A stretch of DNA of 64,000 nucleotides from Prinia subflava (taxonomy: Eukaryota > Chordata > Aves > Passeriformes > Cisticolidae), in assembly GCF_021018805.1 (NCBI RefSeq), contig NW_026961087.1, forward strand, positions 1 through 64,000. The letters run 5' to 3'. Both the position numbers and the translations under genes were made by a program. Each line of letters starts with the position of its first letter. Position 1 is the stretch's first letter. This document shows positions 36,637 to 50,298 of the stretch, piece by piece. Below the pieces are notes generated by a model. It was not told the origin of the DNA. It did not search any database and worked only from the letters and a program-made list of their open reading frames with translations.

Positions 36637-38499
36637 TTGGTTTCAATGTGTTACTTTCTGGAGTTGATCAAATCACAGTTCTTGTCTGTTGGTTTGTGTT
36701 CCCAGGAAAGAGAGAAGCTGCTGCAGACAGTTTTTTGCCTTAGCCACTACTGGCTTCTACACTGCACCGGTTGGTGTCTTTCATGTCCTTAGAAGAAGAA
36801 CCAAAGCTGTTACTGCCTAATTTGCTTAATTTCCATGAAAGAGCTCTGTAACATAAAGCTTGGCTTTTCCCAGTGAACAGTGATCTCTGCTTTTTGTTTC
36901 TATGTCGTGCTTTCTGGAGTTGATCAAAACACAATTCTTGTCTGTTTGGTTGTGTTCCCAGGAAGCAGAGAAGCTGCTGCACACACTTACTTGCCTTTTG
37001 CAGTACCGGGTTACACTTTGCACATGGATGTGTTTTCCTTGTCACCACACCAAGAATAAAGGTGATTACTTCCTATTTGGCTTGATTTCCATGAAAGAGC
37101 CATGGAACAGAAAACTTTCCTTTGACACTCTACCGCTTGATGTTTCTCATGTCTATAGAGCAGAACCAAAGCTGGTATTGCCTAGATGACTAAGTCTCCA
37201 TGAAAGTGCTCTGTAACATCAAGCTTTTCTTTTCAGCTTGAACACTGAAGTCTGCATTTGGTTTCAATGTGTTACTTTCTGGAGTTGATCAAATCACAGT
37301 TCTTGTCTGTTTGTTTGTGTTCCCAGGAAAGAGAGAAGCTGCTGCAGACAGTTTTTTGCCTTAGCCACTACTAGCTTCTACACTGCACCGGTTGGTGTCT
37401 TTCATGTCCTTAGAAGAAGAACCAAAGCTGTTACTGCCTAATTTGCTTAATTTCCATGAAAGAGCTCTGTAACATAAAGCTTTGCTTTTCCCAGTGAACA
37501 GTGATCTCTGCTTTTTGTTTCTATGTCGTGCTTTCTGGAGTTGATCAAAACACAATTCTTGTCTGTTTGGTTGTGTTCCCAGGAAGCAGAGAAGCTGCTG
37601 CACACACTTACTTGCCTTTTGCAGTACCGGGTTACACTTTGCACATGGATGTGTTTTCCTTGTCACCACACCAAGAATAAAGGTGGTTACTTCCTATTTG
37701 GCTTGATTTCCATGAAAGAGCCATGGAACAGAAACCTTTCCTTTGACACTCTACCGCTTGATGTTTCTCATGTCTATAGAGCAGAACCAAAGCTGGTATT
37801 GCCTAGATGACTAAGTCTCCATGAAAGTGCTCTGTAACATCAAGCTTTGCTTTTCAGCTTGAACACTGAAGTCTGCATTTGGTTTCAATGTGTTACTTTC
37901 TGGAGTTGATCAAATCACAGTTCTTGTCTGTTGGTTTGTGTTCCCAGGAAAGAGAGAAGCTGCTGCAGACAGTTTTTTGCCTTAGCCACTACTGGCTTCT
38001 ACACTGCACCAGTTGGTGTCTTTCATGTCCTTAGAAGAAGAACCAAAGCTGTTACTGCCTAATTTGCTTCATTTCCATGAAAGAGCTCTGTAACATAAAG
38101 CTTTGCTTTTCCCAGTGAACAGTGATCTCTGCTTTTTGTTTCTATGTCGTGCTTTCTGGAGTTGATCAAAACACAATTCTTGTCTGTTTGGTTGTGTTCC
38201 CAGGAAGCAGAGAAGCTGCTGCACACACTTACTTGCCTTTTGCAGTACCGGGTTACACTTTGCACATGGATGTGTTTTCCTTGTCACCACACCAAGAATA
38301 AAGGTGGTTACTTCCTATTTGGCTTGATTTCCATGAAAGAGCCATGGAACAGAAACCTTTCCTTTGACACTCTACCGCTTGATGTTTCTCATGTCTATAG
38401 AGCAGAACCAAAGCTGGTATTGCCTAGATGACTAAGTCTCCATGAAAGTGCTCTGTAACATCAAGCTTTGCTTTTCAGCTTGAACACTGAAGTCTGCAT
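36637..38499. repeat. Right-domain monomers 60-62 (S, S, S)
   Basis: Monomer 60 resembles a left-domain D monomer (226G, 429A, 453C) but has the right-domain 592T. Monomer 61 has 55T, 116A and 478C. Monomer 62 has 133A, 192C and 478C. Confidence 0.7.
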
Positions 38500-39120
38500 T
38501 TGGTTTCAATGTGTTACTTTCTGGAGTTGATCAAATCACAGTTCTTGTCTGTTGGTTTGTGTTCCCAGGAAAGAGAGAAGCTGCTGCAGACAGTTTTTTG
38601 CCTTAGCCACTACTGGCTTCTACACTGCACCGGTTGGTGTCTTTCATGTCCTTAGAAGAAGAACCAAAGCTGTTACTGCCTAATTTGCTTAATTTCCATG
38701 AAAGAGCTCTGTAACATAAAGCTTTGCTTTTCCCAGTGAACAGTGATCTCTGCTTTTTGTTTCTATCTCGTGCTTTCTGGAGTTGATCAAAACACAATTC
38801 TTGTCTGTTTGGTTGTGTTCCCAGGAAGCAGAGAAGCTGCTGCACACACTTACTTGCCTTTTGCAGTACCGGGTTACACTTTGCACATGGATGTGTTTTC
38901 CTTGTCACCACACCAAGAATAAAGGTGGTTACTTCCTATTTGGCTTGATTTCCATGAAAGAGCCATGGAACAGAAACCTTTCCTTTGACACTCTACCGCT
39001 TGATGTTTCTCATGTCTATAGAGCAGAACCAAAGCTGGTATTGCCTAGATGACTAAGTCTCCATGAAAGTGCTCTGTAACATCAAGCTTTGCTTTTCAGC
39101 TTGAACACTGAAGTCTGCAT
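38500..39120. repeat. Duplicated monomer, copy 1 (S, 268C)
   Basis: This S monomer has the uncommon 268C (CTATCTCG) with 478C and 578T. The next monomer (39121-39741) has the same bases at every class site I compared, so the two look like a recent single-monomer duplication. Confidence 0.75.
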
Positions 39121-39741
39121 TTGGTTTCAATGTGTTACTTTCTGGAGTTGATCAAATCACAGTTCTTGTCTGTTGGTTTGTGTTCCCAGGAAAGAGAGAA
39201 GCTGCTGCAGACAGTTTTTTGCCTTAGCCACTACTGGCTTCTACACTGCACCGGTTGGTGTCTTTCATGTCCTTAGAAGAAGAACCAAAGCTGTTACTGC
39301 CTAATTTGCTTAATTTCCATGAAAGAGCTCTGTAACATAAAGCTTTGCTTTTCCCAGTGAACAGTGATCTCTGCTTTTTGTTTCTATCTCGTGCTTTCTG
39401 GAGTTGATCAAAACACAATTCTTGTCTGTTTGGTTGTGTTCCCAGGAAGCAGAGAAGCTGCTGCACACACTTACTTGCCTTTTGCAGTACCGGGTTACAC
39501 TTTGCACATGGATGTGTTTTCCTTGTCACCACACCAAGAATAAAGGTGGTTACTTCCTATTTGGCTTGATTTCCATGAAAGAGCCATGGAACAGAAACCT
39601 TTCCTTTGACACTCTACCGCTTGATGTTTCTCATGTCTATAGAGCAGAACCAAAGCTGGTATTGCCTAGATGACTAAGTCTCCATGAAAGTGCTCTGTAA
39701 CATCAAGCTTTGCTTTTCAGCTTGAACACTGAAGTCTGCAT
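39121..39741. repeat. Duplicated monomer, copy 2 (S, 268C)
   Basis: This is the tandem partner of 38500-39120, again with 268C, 478C and 578T. Other 268C monomers are 52 and 78, which are not adjacent to this pair. Confidence 0.75.
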
Positions 39742-42700
39742 TTGGTTTCAATGTGTTACTTTCTGGAGTTGATCAAATCACAGTTCTTGTCTGTTGGTTT
39801 GTGTTCCCAGGAAAGAGAGAAGCTGCTGCAGACAGTTTTTTGCCTTAGCCACTACTGGCTTCTACACTGCACCGGTTGGTGTCTTTCATGTCCTTAGAAG
39901 AAGAACCAAAGCTGTTACTGCCTAATTTGCTTAATTTCCATGAAAGAGCTCTGTAACATAAAGCTTTGCTTTTCCCAGTGAACAGTGATCTCTGCTTTTT
40001 GTTTCTATGTCGTGCTTTCTGGAGTTGATCAAAACACAATTCTTGTCTGTTTGGTTGTGTTCCCAGGAAGCAGAGAAGCTGCTGCACACACTTATTTGCC
40101 TTTTGCAGTACCGGGTTACACTTTGCACATGGATGTGTTTTCCTTGTCACCACACCAAGAATAAAGGTGGTTACTTCCTATTTGGCTTGATTTTCATGAA
40201 AGAGCCATGGAACAGAAAACTTTCCTTTGACACTCTACCGCTTGATGTTTCTCATGTCTATAGAGCAGAACCAAAGCTGGTATTGCCTAGATGACTAAGT
40301 CTCCATGAAAGTGCTCTGTAACATCAAGCTTTGCTTTTCAGCTTGAACACTGAAGTCTGCATTTGGTTTCAATGTGTTACTTTCTGGAGTTGATCAAATC
40401 ACAGTTCTTGTCTGTTTGTTTGTGTTCCCAGGAAAGAGAGAAGCTGCTGCAGACAGTTTTTTGCCTTAGCCACTACTGGCTTCTACACTGCACCGGTTGG
40501 TGTCTTTCATGTCCTTAGAAGAAGAACCAAAGCTGTTACTGCCTAATTTGCTTAATTTCCATGAAAGAGTTCTGTAACATAAAGCTTTGCTTTTCCCAGT
40601 GAACAGTGATCTCTGCTTTTTGTTTCTATGTCGTGCTTTCTGGAGTTGATCAAAACACAATTCTTGTCTGTTTGGTTGTGTTCCCAGGAAGCAGAGAAGC
40701 TGCTGCACACACTTACTTGCCTTTTGCAGTACCGGGTTACACTTTGCACATGGATGTGTTTTCCTTGTCACCACACCAAGAATAAAGGTGGTTACTTCCT
40801 ATTTGGCTTGATTTCCATGAAAGAGCCATGGAACAGAAAACTTTCCTTTGACACTCTACCGCTTGATGTTTCTCATGTCTATAGAGCAGAACCAAAGCTG
40901 GTATTGCCTAGATGACTAAGTCTCCATGAAAGTGCTCTGTAACATCAAGCTTTGCTTTTCAGCTTGAACACTGAAGTCTGCATTTGGTTTCAATGTGTTA
41001 CTTTCTGGAGTTGATCAAATCACAGTTCTTGTCTGTTGGTTTGTGTTCCCAGGAAAGAGAGAAGCTGCTGCAGACAGTTTTTTGCCTTAGCCACTACTGG
41101 CTTCTACACTGCACCGGTTGGTGTCTTTCATGTCCTTAGAAGAAGAACCAAAGCTGTTACTGCCTAATTTGCTTAATTTCCATGAAAGAGTTCTGTAACA
41201 TAAAGCTTTGCTTTTCCCAGTGAACAGTGATCTCTGCTTTTTGTTTCTATGTCGTGCTTTCTGGAGTTGATCAAAACACAATTCTTGTCTGTTTGGTTGT
41301 GTTCCCAGGAAGCAGAGAAGCTGCTGCACACACTTATTTGCCTTTTGCAGTACCGGGTTACACTTTGCACATGGATGTGTTTTCCTTGTCACCACACCAA
41401 GAATAAAGGTGGTTACTTCCTATTTGGCTTGATTTTCATGAAAGAGCCATGGAACAGAAAACTTTCCTTTGACACTCTACCGCTTGATGTTTCTCATGTC
41501 TATAGAGCAGAACCAAAGCTGGTATTGCCTAGATGACTAAGTCTCCATGAATGTGCTCTGTAACATCAAGCTTTTCTTTTCAGCTTGAACACTGAAGTCT
41601 GCATTTGGTTTCAATGTGTTACTTTCTGGAGTTGATCAAATCACAGTTCTTGTCTGTTGGTTTGTGTTCCCAGGAAAGAGAGAAGCTGCTGCAGACAGTT
41701 TTTTGCCTTAGCCACTACTGGCTTCTACACTGCACCGGTTGGTGTCTTTCATGTCCTTAGAAGAAGAACCAAAGCTGTTACTGCCTAATTTGCTTAATTT
41801 CCATGAAAGAGTTCTGTAACATAAAGCTTTGCTTTTCCCAGTGAACAGTGATCTCTGCTTTTTGTTTCTATGTCGTGCTTTCTGGAGTTGATCAAAACAC
41901 AATTCTTGTCTGTTTGGTTGTGTTCCCATGAAGCAGAGAAGCTGCTGCACACACTTACTTGCCTTTTGCAGTACCGGGTTACACTTTGCACATGGATGTG
42001 TTTTCCTTGTCACCACACCAAGAATAAAGGTGGTTACTTCCTATTTGGCTTGATTTCCATGAAAGAGCCATGGAACAGAAACCTTTCCTTTGACACTCTA
42101 CCGCTTGATGTTTCTCATGTCTATAGAGCAGAACCAAAGCTGGTATTGCCTAGATGACTAAGTCTCCATGAAAGTGCTCTGGAACATCAAGCTTTGCTTT
42201 TCAGCTTGAACACTGAAGTCTGCATTTGGTTTCAATGTGTTACTTTCTGGAGTTGATCAAATCACAGTTCTTGTCTGTTTGTTTGTGTTCCCAGGAAAGA
42301 GAGAAGCTGCTGCAGACAGTTTTTTGCCTTAGCCACTACTGGCTTCTACACTGCACCGGTTGGTGTCTTTCATGTCCTTAGAAGAAGAACCAAAGCTGTT
42401 ACTGCCTAATTTGCTTAATTTCCATGAAAGAGCTCTGTAACATAAAGCTTTGCTTTTCCCAGTGAACAGTGATCTCTGCTTTTTGTTTCTATGTCGTGCT
42501 TTCTGGAGTTGATCAAAACACAATTCTTGTCTGTTTGGTTGTGTTCCCAGGAAGCAGAGAAGCTGCTGCACACACTTACTTGCCTTTTGCAGTACCGGGT
42601 TACACTTTGCACATGGATGTGTTTTCCTTGTCACCACACCAAGAATAAAGGTGGTTACTTCCTATTTGGCTTGATTTCCATGAAAGAGCCATGGAACAGA

Positions 42701-45700
42701 AACCTTTCCTTTGACACTCTACCGCTTGATGTTTCTCATGTCTATAGAGCAGAACCAAAGCTGGTATTGCCTAGATGACTAAGTCTCCATGAAAGTGCTC
42801 TGTAACATCAAGCTTTGCTTTTCAGCTTGAACACTGAAGTCTGCATTTGGTTTCAATGTGTTACTTTCTGGAGTTGATCAAATCACAGTTCTTGTCTGTT
42901 GGTTTGTGTTCCCAGGAAAGAGAGAAGCTGCTGCAGACAGTTTTTTGCCTTAGCCACTACTGGCTTCTACACTGCACCGGTTGGTGTCTTTCATGTCCTT
43001 AGAAGAAGAACCAAAGCTGTTACTGCCTAATTTGCTTAATTTCCATGAAAGAGTTCTGTAACATAAAGCTTTGCTTTTCCCAGTGAACAGTGATCTCTGC
43101 TTTTTGTTTCTATGTCGTGCTTTCTGGAGTTGATCAAAACACAATTCTTGTCTGTTTGGTTGTGTTCCCAGGAAGCAGAGAAGCTGCTGCACACACTTAC
43201 TTGCCTTTTGCAGTACCGGGTTACACTTTGCACATGGATGTGTTTTCCTTGTCACCACACCAAGAATAAAGGTGATTACTTCCTATTTGGCTTGATTTCC
43301 ATGAAAGAGCCATGGAACAGAAAACTTTCCTTTGACACTCTACCGCTTGATGTTTCTCATGTCTATAGAGCAGAACCAAAGCTGGTATTGCCTAGATGAC
43401 TAAGTCTCCATGAAAGTGCTCTGTAACATCAAGCTTTGCTTTTCAGCTTGAACACTGAAGTCTGCATTTGGTTTCAATGTGTTACTTTCTGGAGTTGATC
43501 AAATCACAGTTCTTGTCTGTTGGTTTGTGTTCCCAGGAAAGAGAGAAGCTGCTGCAGACAGTTTTTTGCCTTAGCCACTACTAGCTTCTACACTGCACCG
43601 GTTGGTGTCTTTCATGTCCTTAGAAGAAGAACCAAAGCTGTTACTGCCTAATTTGCTTCATTTCCATGAAAGAGCTCTGTAACATAAAGCTTTGCTTTTC
43701 CCAGTGAACAGTGATCTCTGCTTTTTGTTTCTATGTCGTGCTTTCTGGAGTTGATCAAAACACAATTCTTGTCTGTTTGGTTGTGTTCCCAGGAAGCAGA
43801 GAAGCTGCTGCACACACTTACTTGCCTTTTGCAGTACCGGGTTACACTTTGCACATGGATGTGTTTTCCTTGTCACCACACCAAGAATAAAGGGGGTTAC
43901 TTCCTATTTGGCTTGATTTCCATGAAAGAGCCATGGAACAGAAAACTTTCCTTTGACACTCTACCGCTTGATGTTTCTCATGTCTATAGAGCAGAACCAA
44001 AGCTGGTATTGCCTAGATGACTAAGTCTCCATGAAAGTGCTCTGTAACATCAAGCTTTGCTTTTCAGCTTGAACACTGAAGTCTGCATTTGGTTTCAATG
44101 TGTTACTTTCTGGAGTTGATCAAATCACAGTTCTTGTCTGTTTGTTTGTGTTCCCAGGAAAGAGAGAAGCTGCTGCAGACAGTTTTTTGCCTTAGCCACT
44201 ACTGGCTTCTACACTGCACCGGTTGGTGTCTTTCATGTCCTTAGAAGAAGAACCAAAGCTGTTACTGCCTAATTTGCTTAATTTCCATGAAAGAGCTCTG
44301 TAACATAAAGCTTTGCTTTTCCCAGTGAACAGTGATCTCTGCTTTTTGTTTCTATGTCGTGCTTTCTGGAGTTGATCAAAACACAATTCTTGTCTGTTTG
44401 GTTGTGTTCCCAGGAAGCAGAGAAGCTGCTGCACACACTTACTTGCCTTTTGCAGTACCGGGTTACACTTTGCACATGGATGTGTTTTCCTTGTCACCAC
44501 ACCAAGAATAAAGGTGGTTACTTCCTATTTGGCTTGATTTTCATGAAAGAGCCATGGAACAGAAAACTTTCCTTTGACACTCTACCGCTTGATGTTTCTC
44601 ATGTCTATAGAGCAGAACCAAAGCTGGTATTGCCTAGATGACTAAGTCTCCATGAATGTGCTCTGGAACATCAAGCTTTTCTTTTCAGCTTGAACACTGA
44701 AGTCTGCATTTGGTTTCAATGTGTTACTTTCTGGAGTTGATCAAATCACAGTTCTTGTCTGTTTGTTTGTGTTCCCAGGAAAGAGAGAAGCTGCTGCAGA
44801 CAGTTTTTTGCCTTAGCCACTACTGGCTTCTACACTGCACCGGTTGGTGTCTTTCATGTCCTTAGAAGAAGAACCAAAGCTGTTACTGCCTAATTTGCTT
44901 AATTTCCATGAAAGAGCTCTGTAACATAAAGCTTTGCTTTTCCCAGTGAACAGTGATCTCTGCTTTTTGTTTCTATGTCGTGCTTTCTGGAGTTGATCAA
45001 AACACAATTCTTGTCTGTTTGGTTGTGTTCCCAGGAAGCAGAGAAGCTGCTGCACACACTTACTTGCCTTTTGCAGTACCGGGTTACACTTTGCACATGG
45101 ATGTGTTTTCCTTGTCACCACACCAAGAATAAAGGTGGTTACTTCCTATTTGGCTTGAGTTCCATGAAAGAGCCATGGAACAGAAAACTTTCCTTTGACA
45201 CTCTACCGCTTGATGTTTCTCATGTCTATAGAGCAGAACCAAAGCTGGTATTGCCTAGATGACTAAGTCTCCATGAAAGTGCTCTGTAACATCAAGCTTT
45301 GCTTTTAAGCTTGAACACTGAAGTCTGCATTTGGTTTCAATGTGTTACTTTCTGGAGTTGATCAAATCACAGTTCTTGTCTGTTGGTTTGTGTTCCCAGG
45401 AAAGAGAGAAGCTGCTGCAGACAGTTTTTTGCCTTAGCCGCTACTGGCTTCTACACTGCACCGGTTGGTGTCTTTCATGTCCTTAGAAGAAGAACCAAAG
45501 CTGTTACTGCCTAATTTGCTTAATTTCCATGAAAGAGCTCTGTAACATAAAGCTTTGCTTTTCCCAGTGAACAGTGATCTCTGCTTTTTGTTTCTATGTC
45601 GTGCTTTCTGGAGTTGATCAAAACACAATTCTTGTCTGTTTGGTTGTGTTCCCAGGAAGCAGAGAAGCTGCTGCACACACTTACTTGCCTTTTGCAGTAC

Positions 45701-46572
45701 CGGGTTACACTTTGCACATGGATGTGTTTTCCTTGTCACCACACCAAGAATAAAGGTGGTTACTTCCTATTTGGCTTGATTTTCATGAAAGAGCCATGGA
45801 ACAGAAAACTTTCCTTTGACACTCTACCGCTTGATGTTTCTCATGTCTATAGAGCAGAACCAAAGCTGGTATTGCCTAGATGACTAAGTCTCCATGAATG
45901 TGCTCTGGAACATCAAGCTTTTCTTTTCAGCTTGAACACTGAAGTCTGCATTTGGTTTCAATGTGTTACTTTCTGGAGCTGATCAAATCACAGTTCTTGT
46001 CTGTTTGTTTGTGTTCCCAGGAAAGAGAGAAGCTGCTGCAGACAGTTTTTTGCCTTAGCCACTACTAGCTTCTACACTGCACCGGTTGGTGTCTTTCATG
46101 TCCTTAGAAGAAGAACCAAAGCTGTTACTGCCTAATTTGCTTAATTTCCATGAAAGAGCTCTGTAACATAAAGCTTTGCTTTTCCCAGTGAACAGTGATC
46201 TCTGCTTTTTGTTTCTATGTCGTGCTTTCTGGAGTTGATCAAAACACAATTCTTGTCTGTTTGGTTGTGTTCCCAGGAAGCAGAGAAGCTGCTGCACACA
46301 CTTACTTGCCTTTTGCAGTACCGGGTTACACTTTGCACATGGATGTGTTTTCCTTGTCACCACACCAAGAATAAAGGTGGTTACTTCCTATTTGGCTTGA
46401 TTTCCATGAAAGAGCCATGGAACAGAAACCTTTCCTTTGACACTCTACCGCTTGATGTTTCTCATGTCTATAGAGCAGAACCAAAGCTGGTATTGCCTAG
46501 ATGACTAAGTCTCCATGAAAGTGCTCTGGAACATCAAGCTTTGCTTTTCAGCTTGAACACTGAAGTCTGCAT
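39742..46572. repeat. Right-domain monomers 65-75, irregular order
   Basis: The order is F (354T), S (208T), F (354T, 208T, 569T, 592T), S (208T, 478C), S (478C), S (208T, 429A), S (116A, 192C, 427G), F (569T, 592T), S (450G), F (569T, 592T), S (116A, 478C). Private changes include CCCATGAAG at about 41929, CTTTTAAGC at about 45306, TAGCCGCTAC at about 45440 (a new CpG) and GGAGCTGATC at about 45979. I see no stable HOR in this stretch. Confidence 0.7.
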
Positions 46573-47814
46573 TTGGTTTCAATGTGTTACTTTCTGGAGT
46601 TGATCAAATCACAGTTCTTGTCTGTTGGTTTGTGTTCCCAGGAAAGAGAGAAGCTGCTGCAGACAGTTTTTTGCCTTAGCCACTACTGGCTTCTACACTG
46701 CACCGGTTGGTGTCTTTCATGTCCTTAGAAGAAGAACCAAAGCTGTTACTGCCTAATTTGCTTAATTTCCATGAAAGAGCTCTGTAACATAAAGCTTTGC
46801 TTTTCCCAGTGAACAGTGATCTCTGCTTTTTGTTTCTATGTCGTGCTTTCTGGAGTTGATCAAAACACAATTCTTGTCTGTTTGGTTGTGTTCCCAGGAA
46901 GCAGAGAAGCTGCTGCACACACTTATTTGCCTTTTGCAGTACCGGGTTACACTTTGCACATGGATGTGTTTTCCTTGTCACCACACCAAGAATAAAGGTG
47001 GTTACTTCCTATTTGGCTTGATTTTCATGAAAGAGCCATGGAACAGAAAACTTTCCTTTGACACTCTACCGCTTGATGTTTCTCATGTCTATAGAGCAGA
47101 ACCAAAGCTGGTATTGCCTAGATGACTAAGTCTCCATGAATGTGCTCTGGAACATCAAGCTTTTCTTTTCAGCTTGAACACTGAAGTCTGCATTTGGTTT
47201 CAATGTGTTACTTTCTGGAGTTGATCAAATCACAGTTCTTGTCTGTTTGTTTGTGTTCCCAGGAAAGAGAGAAGCTGCTGCAGACAGTTTTTTGCCTTAG
47301 CCACTACTAGCTTCTACACTGCACCGGTTGGTGTCTTTCATGTCCTTAGAAGAAGAACCAAAGCTGTTACTGCCTAATTTGCTTAATTTCCATGAAAGAG
47401 CTCTGTAACATAAAGCTTTGCTTTTCCCAGTGAACAGTGATCTCTGCTTTTTGTTTCTATGTCGTGCTTTCTGGAGTTGATCAAAACACAATTCTTGTCT
47501 GTTTGGTTGTGTTCCCAGGAAGCAGAGAAGCTGCTGCACACACTTACTTGCCTTTTGCAGTACCGGGTTACACTTTGCACATGGATGTGTTTTCCTTGTC
47601 ACCACACCAAGAATAAAGGTGGTTACTTCCTATTTGGCTTGATTTCCATGAAAGAGCCATGGAACAGAAACCTTTCCTTTGACACTCTACCGCTTGATGT
47701 TTCTCATGTCTATAGAGCAGAACCAAAGCTGGTATTGCCTAGATGACTAAGTCTCCATGAAAGTGCTCTGTAACATCAAGCTTTGCTTTTCAGCTTGAAC
47801 ACTGAAGTCTGCAT
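46573..47814. repeat. Dimer HOR copy (F-S), 1,242 bp
   Basis: An F monomer with 354T, 569T, 578G and 592T is followed by an S monomer with 55T, 116A and 478C. The same pair recurs at 50299-51540 and 51541-52782. Confidence 0.78.
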
Positions 47815-50298
47815 TTGGTTTCAATGTGTTACTTTCTGGAGTTGATCAAATCACAGTTCTTGTCTGTTTGTTTGTGTTCCCAGGAAAGAGAGAAGCTGCT
47901 GCAGACAGTTTTTTGCCTTAGCCACTACTGGCTTCTACACTGCACCGGTTGGTGTCTTTCATGTCCTTAGAAGAAGAACCAAAGCTGTTACTGCCTAATT
48001 TGCTTAATTTCCATGAAAGAGCTCTGTAACATAAAGCTTTGCTTTTCCCAGTGAACAGTGATCTCTGCTTTTTGTTTCTATCTCGTGCTTTCTGGAGTTG
48101 ATCAAAACACAATTCTTGTCTGTTTGGTTGTGTTCCCAGGAAGCAGAGAAGCTGCTGCACACACTTACTTGCCTTTTGCAGTACCGGGTTACACTTTGCA
48201 CATGGATGTGTTTTCCTTGTCACCACACCAAGAATAAAGGTGGTTACTTCCTATTTGGCTTGATTTCCATGAAAGAGCCATGGAACAGAAACCTTTCCTT
48301 TGACACTCTACCGCTTGATGTTTCTCATGTCTATAGAGCAGAACCAAAGCTGGTATTGCCTAGATGACTAAGTCTCCATGAAAGTGCTCTGTAACATCAA
48401 GCTTTGCTTTTCAGCTTGAACACGGAAGTCTGCATTTGGTTTCAATGTGTTACTTTCTGGAGTTGATCAAATCACAGTTCTTGTCTGTTGGTTTGTGTTC
48501 CCAGGAAAGAGAGAAGCTGCTGCAGACAGTTTTTTGCCTTAGCCACTACTGGCTTCTACACTGCACCGGTTGGTGTCTTTCATGTCCTTAGAAGAAGAAC
48601 CAAAGCTGTTACTGCCTAATTTGCTTAATTTCCATGAAAGAGCTCTGTAACATAAAGCTTTGCTTTTCCCAGTGAACAGTGATCTCTGCTTTTTGTTTCT
48701 ATGTCGTGCTTTCTGGAGTTGATCAAAACACAATTCTTGTCTGTTTGGTTGTGTTCCCAGGAAGCAGAGAAGCTGCTGCACACACTTACTTGCCTTTTGC
48801 AGTACCGGGTTACACTTTGCACATGGATGTGTTTTCCTTGTCACCACACCAAGAATAAAGGTGGTTACTTCCTATTTGGCTTGATTTTCATGAAAGAGCC
48901 ATGGAACAGAAAACTTTCCTTTGACACTCTACCGCTTGATGTTTCTCATGTCTATAGAGCAGAACCAAAGCTGGTATTGCCTAGATGACTAAGTCTCCAT
49001 GAAAGTGCTCTGGAACATCAAGCTTTGCTTTTCAGCTTGAACACTGAAGTCTGCATTTGGTTTCAATGTGTTACTTTCTGGAGTTGATCAAATCACAGTT
49101 CTTGTCTGTTGGTTTGTGTTCCCAGGAAAGAGAGAAGCTGCTGCAGACAGTTTTTTGCCTTAGCCACTACTGGCTTCTACACTGCACCGGTTGGTGTCTT
49201 TCATGTCCTTAGAAGAAGAACCAAAGCTGTTACTGCCTAATTTGCTTAATTTCCATGAAAGAGCTCTGTAACATAAAGCTTTGCTTTTCCCAGTGAACAG
49301 TGATCTCTGCTTTTTGTTTCTATGTCGTGCTTTCTGGAGTTGATCAAAACACAATTCTTGTCTGTTTGGTTGTGTTCCCAGGAAGCAGAGAAGCTGCTGC
49401 ACACACTTACTTGCCTTTTGCAGTACCGGGTTACACTTTGCACATGGATGTGTTTTCCTTGTCACCACACCAAGAATAAAGGTGGTTACTTCCTATTTGG
49501 CTTGATTTCCATGAAAGAGCCATGGAACAGAAACCTTTCCTTTGACACTCTACCGCTTGATGTTTCTCATGTCTATAGAGCAGAACCAAAGCTGGTATTG
49601 CCTAGATGACTAAGTCTCCATGAAAGTGCTCTGTAACATCAAGCTTTGCTTTTCAGCTTGAACACTGAAGTCTGCATTTGGTTTCAATGTGTTACTTTCT
49701 GGAGTTGATCAAATCACAGTTCTTGTCTGTTGGTTTGTGTTCCCAGGAAAGAGAGAAGCTGCTGCAGACAGTTTTTTGCCAGAGCCACTACTGGCTTCTA
49801 CACTGCACCGGTTGGTGTCTTTCATGTCCTTAGAAGAAGAACCAAAGCTGTTACTGCCTAATTTGCTTAATTTCCATGAAAGAGCTCTGTAACATAAAGC
49901 TTTGCTTTTCCCAGTGAACAGTGATCTCTGCTTTTTGTTTCTATGTCGTGCTTTCTGGAGTTGATCAAAACACAATTCTTGTCTGTTTGGTTGTGTTCCC
50001 AGGAAGCAGAGAAGCTGCTGCACACACTTACTTGCCTTTTGCAGTACCGGGTTACACTTTGCACATGGATGTGTTTTCCTTGTCACCACACCAAGAATAA
50101 AGGTGGTTACTTCCTATTTGGCTTGATTTTCATGAAAGAGCCATGGAACAGAAACCTTTCCTTTGACACTCTACCGCTTGATGTTTCTCATGTCTATAGA
50201 GCAGAACCAAAGCTGGTATTGCCTAGATGACTAAGTCTCCATGAAAGTGCTCTGGAACATCAAGCTTTGCTTTTCAGCTTGAACACTGAAGTCTGCAT
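47815..50298. repeat. Right-domain monomers 78-81
   Basis: Monomer 78 is S with 268C and 478C, and ends with CACGGAAG. Monomer 79 is F. Monomer 80 is S with 478C. Monomer 81 joins 453T with 478C, an F/S hybrid combination, and has the private TGCCAGAGCC at about 49780. That change removes a stop codon on the - strand and lengthens the recurrent reverse ORF to 126 codons, with no sign of coding selection. Confidence 0.72.
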
